This document shows positions 60,701 through 64,000 of a DNA stretch of 64,000 nucleotides, in pieces. Source of the stretch: UBA4660 sp034408895 (lineage in GTDB: Bacteria > Bacteroidota > Bacteroidia > Flavobacteriales_D > Sanyastnellaceae); contig JAWXCI010000045.1 of assembly GCA_034408895.1 (NCBI GenBank), positions 83,756 through 147,755 on the forward strand, given 5' to 3'. The notes beneath the pieces were generated by a model. That model did no database searches. It was not told where the DNA came from and saw nothing but the letters and a program-made list of their open reading frames with translations. The translations under genes were made by a program, and so were the position numbers. Numbering within the stretch: position 1 is the stretch's first letter; the number at the start of each line of letters is the position of its first letter.

Positions 60701-61119
60701 TGTCCGTCAAAACGAATAAGCCCATCGGAGAGGGAGCCGAACCACATATTGCCTTTTGCATCTTCAAAAATCTTGTAAATGGGATTGGATGAAAAATGGT
60801 CGAAATGATAATTTTCGAAAAATGATCCGTTGAAGCGTATCACTTCGCCCAGACCTCCTCCCATCCAGATATTCTGGCGGCTATCCATGCACAAGGTGAA
60901 AATGTGCGACACGTCAAGATTTTCGTATTTGGAGAGGTAAGAGAAATTTTTCCGCATGCCTTCGGGGTAGTCGAACGGGAGAGCTGCCTTGCGCGATATT
61001 TCGAAATGCACGGTGTCCCAACTGATGCTGTTTGATTTGGCATCATCAAAATAGCCCTGGCCCACGGCAGTAGTGGATACCAAAAGCATGACCAGGGCAA
61101 GGCAATAGGGCGGGCGCAT
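57748..61119 (-). CDS. Periplasmic two-component-type propeller sensor fused to a class III adenylate cyclase
   Basis: 1123 residues. Signal peptide 1-20 (LVMLLVSTTAVGQG). Residues about 60-720 carry many Reg_prop blades (DSRQNIWMGGGLGEVIRFNG, DAKGNMWFGSLSDGLIRFDG, DDGNLWIGTFGSGLVKH), forming two seven-bladed propellers as in hybrid two-component sensors. A Y_Y_Y domain follows (about 750-830: WSLVRENSVTYSSLAPGKYT). One TM helix (about 838-858), a coiled coil (EKEKLVLEAKVEERTDELRL) and a cyclase domain (about 905-1090) complete it. Metal-binding Asp in LFSDFVGFT and IGDAYM, the adenine-selecting Lys in EKIKTIGD and Asp in AYDIWG, and the NTAARM motif are intact, so it should make cAMP. Confidence 0.9.
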   Translation of the reverse strand: MRPPYCLALVMLLVSTTAVGQGYFDDAKSNSISWDTVHFEISRKAALPFDYPEGMRKNFSYLSKYENLDVSHIFTLCMDSRQNIWMGGGLGEVIRFNGSFFENYHFDHFSSNPIYKIFEDAKGNMWFGSLSDGLIRFDGHHALAMQPDSTFSLESLGVWEIFEDASGVVWVSTNDNGLIGLKGDSYVRLSTQNVLPDNQVSCALVDHKGALWCGYYNNRLSRLHNGKLEVFNEATGLDAVRIFYIKNVGEEVFIATRKGLYQWNERDGMKPVEWATGIFFLDIEEDNKHNLWLATNGWGLVKIPYRDGQLALNEPLWFKQKDGLIQERLLDIESDDDGNLWIGTFGSGLVKHSPDVFSNLNTQSGLPADKPWTMLDDNEGGLMVGLSRGGIGRVIADTCIALPLVPGIEKKDVHDMLYLRDGSLCFSVAGEGVYIKPKDETEADAQPKLYPFARELSNKMVMDIFEGGDDLNGHHQLLLASLNGLMEIQDDTLRPVEFMQGTMLNDVYQIVQGPDGKYWVASSDGVICLYRKNPTDEKLSFSPTSEFKQTLGKQITALAIADGLLIIGTEADGVLIVPYDVLTASLLKHDFSKVNEVMIELRESNGLLSDNVTTVFVDSEKSFWVGTTRGLCRLRSEPFKKILTGNFSSARFEFFTFNAGLVDPEISYHNTYEEPGGKIWFCTNSALVSFNPEVYETDRQNPAIELNNVQLFFDDVDWKNDGRVAGDANYFSSLLLNYIQFGSLEKFSNLPSFPVFSYNLNHLTFQFTAKEWSYNEAVQVFIKMDGVDEEWSLVRENSVTYSSLAPGKYTLNLQAVNSSGLKSDVLSYALTIMPPFWKTLWFRILMLMLAGLMLYLIYKWRVRSLEKEKLVLEAKVEERTDELRLERDKSEQLLLNILPKETADELKLKGEAETRVYDSASVLFSDFVGFTELTQTMEPKVLVNILDSYIRAFDKASSQYRIEKIKTIGDAYMCASGLPLENKRHAVELVAMGLEMLSLSTALGEEWKSKGMATWQIRIGIHSGPIIAGVVGKKKFAYDIWGDTVNTAARMESCGEAQHLNISPDTVLLVERFFQITSRGKVEVKGKGLIEMFFVMGFKPEFSHPQNAWLPNEIFRDEVMRFD

Positions 61120-61299
61120 TAAATGTTGAACGGGTGCGGCAACGAATTTATGTATTCTGCCACAGCGCTCCGCTTATTACGAAAACTGTGGCAAAGCGTT
61201 TCAGAAATTGCGTTTCATGACTACCGGATTAGAAAATATTTCTACCAAATACTAAAAAAACGTAACCAAATTCTTATAACCCCCGTTAGAAGTTTAAAG

Positions 61300-61318
61300 A
61301 GGGGAATTTTTGCCCCAC
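61300..61318. promoter_or_regulatory. GGGG-N8-CCCC inverted repeat upstream of the beta-helix gene
   Basis: AGGGGAATTTTTGCCCCAC, 30 bp before the ATG at 61348, with TTATAACC 20 bp upstream. It resembles the palindrome before the LuxR-type gene (39376-39399) in sequence and in the TTATAACC companion. Confidence 0.5.
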
Positions 61319-61347
61319 ACTTTACTTTATTACCTAATCTCAAAACT

Positions 61348-62841
61348 ATGAAGCAATTTATCTTTTTTTGCCTTGCACTATTCTGTGCGGCTGCACTCGA
61401 TGCCCAGGTTCAGCATCGTGTTAACAACACTGGCGTTTCAGCAGAATACAACGATCTGGAGGATGCCATTGAGGACAACCCTGCAGGACATACTTATGTG
61501 GTGGAAGGATCCGACTTCGACTATGGACAAGTTCAGGTGGATAAAAAGGCAACCGTTTACGGACCCGGATATTTCCTGGATGAGAACCTGGCCTACGATA
61601 CCATACAAGGAGATACAAGGGCTTCCGAATTGTTAGATCTTAAGATGCAGGATGACAGCGACAACAGTTTCATACAAGGTCTCACTATTCGGGACCTAAA
61701 AATTCAATCCGGTGCAAATAACATCACCATAAGCCGCTGCCGAATTACGGGGTTCATCGATGTACAGGAAAACGTAACCAACCTGACCATTATCCAGTGC
61801 TACATTGAGTCAGAAGAGAATCAGGGTGTGTTAGTGTACCTCAAGCAGGCGACCAATGTGGTGATGTCCAACAACGTTATTATGGCGAACAACCCGGATA
61901 ATGGTTCACACTGCGTACTGATGGAGGAGGCTGGTGGTTCGGGTGTATTCAGGAACAACATCTTTTTTGGCCAGCCCAAAAACACATTCAAAAACGCCAC
62001 GGTGCAGAACAACTATTTCTATGAAAGTGTGATTGACCACAATGAGTCCAGCAACCTTGTTGTGGATCACAACATTTCCAACGACCTCTTTCTTAATACC
62101 TACTATGGCGGCACTTCCAACTTCAACCTGGCCGATACTGATTATCTGCCAGATTCTATTGTTGACTTTATGAATGCGCCCAGCCCCGACCACATGTTCG
62201 AACTGCGCGATGTGCCCACCAACCCTGCCATAGGTGGCGGCACAGGGGGTGATGACATGGGCCCTTATGACGGTGACTACCCTTACGAGCCGAGCGGTTT
62301 GCCTTCAATTCCACGCGTATGGTTTTTTAATCCCACGGGTGTTGCCACTCCCGGTGGCAGTTTTCCTGCACAGGTAAAGGCTAAAGCGGGTGATCCCCTT
62401 ATCACACCTATGCCCGATGTAATTTCTATGGAATACTTTTTTGGGGCCGATCCGGGATACAACAATGCCACACAATTTGTTTTTCCCCAATCCGGTCCTG
62501 TTTTTATTGGAACTTCTGTTTTTGCAGTGCCTGGGGTTATACCCAACAGTTTCCACCGCATTTACTACCGCGCCAAGGATGAAAACGGTGACTACGGCCT
62601 TACGCAGCGGGCCTGGGTGTATGTATCTAACATCAGTTACCTCATTGCGGATATGAATGATGATGGTGTGGTGAACGTAACCGACATGATTATTTTCTTT
62701 ACCGAAATGGGATGCGTGGCCGACCCCATGGAGGGGGAAGTATGCAACTCCGATTTTAATGGTGACAACATGGTAACTACAGCCGACCTGCTTCTGTTTA
62801 TGTCTTACTTCGGCCTGCCGGGCCAATCGCCACCCGGGTAA
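61348..62841 (+). CDS. Secreted beta-helix protein with EYF repeat and dockerin-like C-terminus
   Basis: 497 residues from ATG 61348 (MKQFIFFCLALFCAA); the frame opens at 61123 but that segment lacks a signal. The signal ends at ALDAQ. Residues about 20-340 look like a right-handed beta-helix (NNITISRCRITGFIDVQENV, NVVMSNNVIMANNPDNGSHC). One EYFFGADPGYNNATQ ... YYRAKDENGDYGLTQ repeat spans about 350-430. Two dockerin-type loops end it (IADMNDDGVVNVTDMIIFF, SDFNGDNMVTTADLLLFM). No T9SS domain. It is the fullest of three paralogs (54658, 52480) and diverges from the cyclase gene. Confidence 0.82.
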   Translation: MKQFIFFCLALFCAAALDAQVQHRVNNTGVSAEYNDLEDAIEDNPAGHTYVVEGSDFDYGQVQVDKKATVYGPGYFLDENLAYDTIQGDTRASELLDLKMQDDSDNSFIQGLTIRDLKIQSGANNITISRCRITGFIDVQENVTNLTIIQCYIESEENQGVLVYLKQATNVVMSNNVIMANNPDNGSHCVLMEEAGGSGVFRNNIFFGQPKNTFKNATVQNNYFYESVIDHNESSNLVVDHNISNDLFLNTYYGGTSNFNLADTDYLPDSIVDFMNAPSPDHMFELRDVPTNPAIGGGTGGDDMGPYDGDYPYEPSGLPSIPRVWFFNPTGVATPGGSFPAQVKAKAGDPLITPMPDVISMEYFFGADPGYNNATQFVFPQSGPVFIGTSVFAVPGVIPNSFHRIYYRAKDENGDYGLTQRAWVYVSNISYLIADMNDDGVVNVTDMIIFFTEMGCVADPMEGEVCNSDFNGDNMVTTADLLLFMSYFGLPGQSPPG

Positions 62842-62891
62842 GGGATAGTCCGAAAAAAACAATTGAACGAAACGTAAAAAAAATTAAACAG

Positions 62892-63446
62892 GTGATTTCG
62901 CTTGAAACAGACATGATAATGGTCACTGAACCGGACTTTGAAAAACGCGGTCCCCTGCCCGCTAGTAGCTCGCACCTATATAAAGGTGTGCTGACAGACG
63001 ACCTGCGGGTGGAACTCCTTGAAATATTTATCAGTTCCGTGAATGACGCCTTCGATGGGCTTGTAAACCCCAAACCGCTGGCTAACATTCTTGTGGAACT
63101 GCTGGACAATGCCCAACGCTACAGTTCCGATACGCGGATACGACTGGCATGGTGGCTGGAGAATGGCAACTTTTTTTGCCAGTTGAAGAATAAAGCGCAA
63201 ACAGCACATGCCCTCAAGCTGCAGTCCGAAGTGAAAAGACTAAATAAGCTGTCCCATGAAGAAATAATTTCAGAGTACCGCGTGCTGTTGCAGAACCAAA
63301 CCTTTAGTAAAGAAGGAGGTGCCGGCCTGGGCCTCGTCCAGATTATTCGTGCAGGTGCCAAAATATGGCCGGTGCGGGTAGATATTGATTCTAATGGGCT
63401 GGCCATTTGCACCTATACCATACAAACCACCATAAAGAAACAATGA
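62892..63446 (+). CDS. siaB: SiaB-family protein kinase (DUF6272)
   Basis: 184 residues from a GTG at 62892; ATG codons at 62913 and 62919 are alternative starts. The domain is a GHKL-type kinase fold: NILVELLDNAQRYSSDTRIR is the N box with Glu and Asn, and SKEGGAGLGLVQIIRAGAKI the G box. In Pseudomonas SiaB phosphorylates SiaC, which regulates the diguanylate cyclase SiaD. In Bacteroidota the partners vary. Its stop overlaps an ATG of the next gene by four bases (ATGA), so translation is coupled. Confidence 0.85.
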   Translation: MISLETDMIMVTEPDFEKRGPLPASSSHLYKGVLTDDLRVELLEIFISSVNDAFDGLVNPKPLANILVELLDNAQRYSSDTRIRLAWWLENGNFFCQLKNKAQTAHALKLQSEVKRLNKLSHEEIISEYRVLLQNQTFSKEGGAGLGLVQIIRAGAKIWPVRVDIDSNGLAICTYTIQTTIKKQ

Positions 63447-63747
63447 ACATAAATATGGCACTCAGCGGGTCCACACCCCGGGTATCCATTTGACCGAAGA
63501 CTCAAAAGTATTTGCCATTTCCGGCACTTCCATTCCGCTCAAGGCAATGGATTTTTATGAGAATCTTATTGCATGGATTGATGATAACAATGAAGTGTTG
63601 TCCGCCACCACTTTCCAGGTAAAACTGGAGTTCTTTAATTTAGCATGCGCCATAGTGGACAAACAGAAATTCACCATCCAGCAAAATGGTTGCAAAAGCG
63701 GGATGAAGCTGTGTGAGATACGCCAAAAAGATCTGGAGAAAAAATGA
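63443..63747 (+). pseudogene. siaC: SiaC-family regulatory phosphoprotein (DUF1987), apparently frameshifted
   Basis: The ATG at 63443 overlaps the siaB stop. It reads MNINMALSGSTPRVSI and then a TGA at 63491. The homologous continuation TEDSKVFAISGTSIPLKAMD, FYENLIAWIDDNNEV, FQVKLEFFN is in another frame and starts near a TTG at 63490. Adding one base in the TTT run would join both parts into a typical SiaC N-terminal half (GTS..P.V...G.F.ISG.S.P). The C-terminal part after EFFN does not match the family (no WYY motif), so the gene may be further damaged. Whether this is a natural mutation or a base-call error is unknown. Confidence 0.6.
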
Positions 63748-64000
63748 GAAGACGGAAGACCGGAGATTGTAGTTTATATAAACTGGGGGAGGGTTAACCC
63801 ACCGTATTTTGAAAGCCGCAAAAACACCGCGACATCAAGAAAGCAAAAAGCCCAAGGACAGTATATGTCACATGCGCATTTCCGTTATCTTCGGCCCACC
63901 ACTAGCCATGCGTATTTTTGTTATCTAACTCATATATCACTGTTTTACATGGAATTGACAAAAGGAGTGAGGGAGGAAACATGCGGGTATTTATGAGTTA
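63748..64000. other. Right end of window, no supported gene
   Basis: About 250 bases after siaC. An ATG at 63982-63984 after a GGAGTGAGGGAGGAAAC purine stretch could begin a gene beyond the window, but only six codons are visible. Nothing else was recognised. Confidence 0.3.

Overview
The window is chromosomal DNA from a member of the Bacteroidota, most likely a free-living or marine Flavobacteriales/Sphingobacteriales-type organism. The signs are type IX secretion (T9SS) C-terminal sorting domains of both the type A and the gliding-motility type B kind, an S46 dipeptidyl peptidase, five DUF1573 proteins, a Reg_prop/Y_Y_Y periplasmic sensor, a SiaB/SiaC pair, promoters of the TAnnTTTG kind, and little use of Shine-Dalgarno sites. 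No rRNA, tRNA, CRISPR array, phage or insertion sequence was seen.

Layout. 1-6.1 kb (minus): the end of an FG-GAP protein, two small outer-membrane-type proteins, a flavin amine oxidase, a group III truncated haemoglobin, a SnoaL-VOC fusion and a class III aminotransferase. 6.3-10.4 kb (plus): YceI, an S41 processing protease and two DUF1573 paralogs. 10.4-18.8 kb: a decayed T9SS-domain remnant, DUF1761, a solitary PaaA, glutathione peroxidase, TruA with an ABC exporter, and an alpha-oxoamine synthase diverging from an SDR. 20-22 kb: a LytS/LytTR-type two-component pair. 22.8-28.5 kb: an M36 protease with T9SS signal, a SIMPL-like protein interrupted by an amber codon, and three more DUF1573 genes. 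28.6-35 kb (plus): valS, tpx, ppk1 and an outer-membrane protein. 35-40 kb: an orphan T9SS domain, a type B T9SS protein, a dockerin-like lipoprotein, a 21-bp tandem repeat and a LuxR-type regulator. 40-52 kb: S46 peptidase, yidC, kdsC and a ccmBCDEF cytochrome c maturation cluster without ccmA. 52.5-64 kb: a zinc-site-less sirtuin next to three related beta-helix/dockerin-like secreted proteins, a 2-kb non-coding array, a periplasmic-propeller adenylate cyclase, and siaB with a frameshifted siaC.

The most striking feature is the non-coding array at 56.03-57.58 kb. Five tandem units, plus a probable decayed sixth, each encode on the minus strand an apparently structured RNA of about 155-165 nt: a closing stem, a variable hairpin, a hairpin with an invariant AAACGU loop, a linker, and an intrinsic terminator with a U-run. 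Stems covary between copies. Each unit is preceded by the same promoter layout: two TTACAnnnATC-like half-sites exactly 21 bp apart (the spacing of LytTR-family operators), exactly 30 bp from a -7-like box. I infer a multicopy, co-regulated small-RNA family. The regulator and targets are unknown; the LytTR regulator at 20 kb is one candidate.

Many genes serve the cell envelope: secretion of beta-helix and PKD proteins, cytochrome c maturation, membrane protein insertion (YidC), LPS sugar synthesis (KdsC) and periplasmic proteolysis. Signalling genes (LytTR, LuxR, cyclase, SiaB/C) are interspersed.
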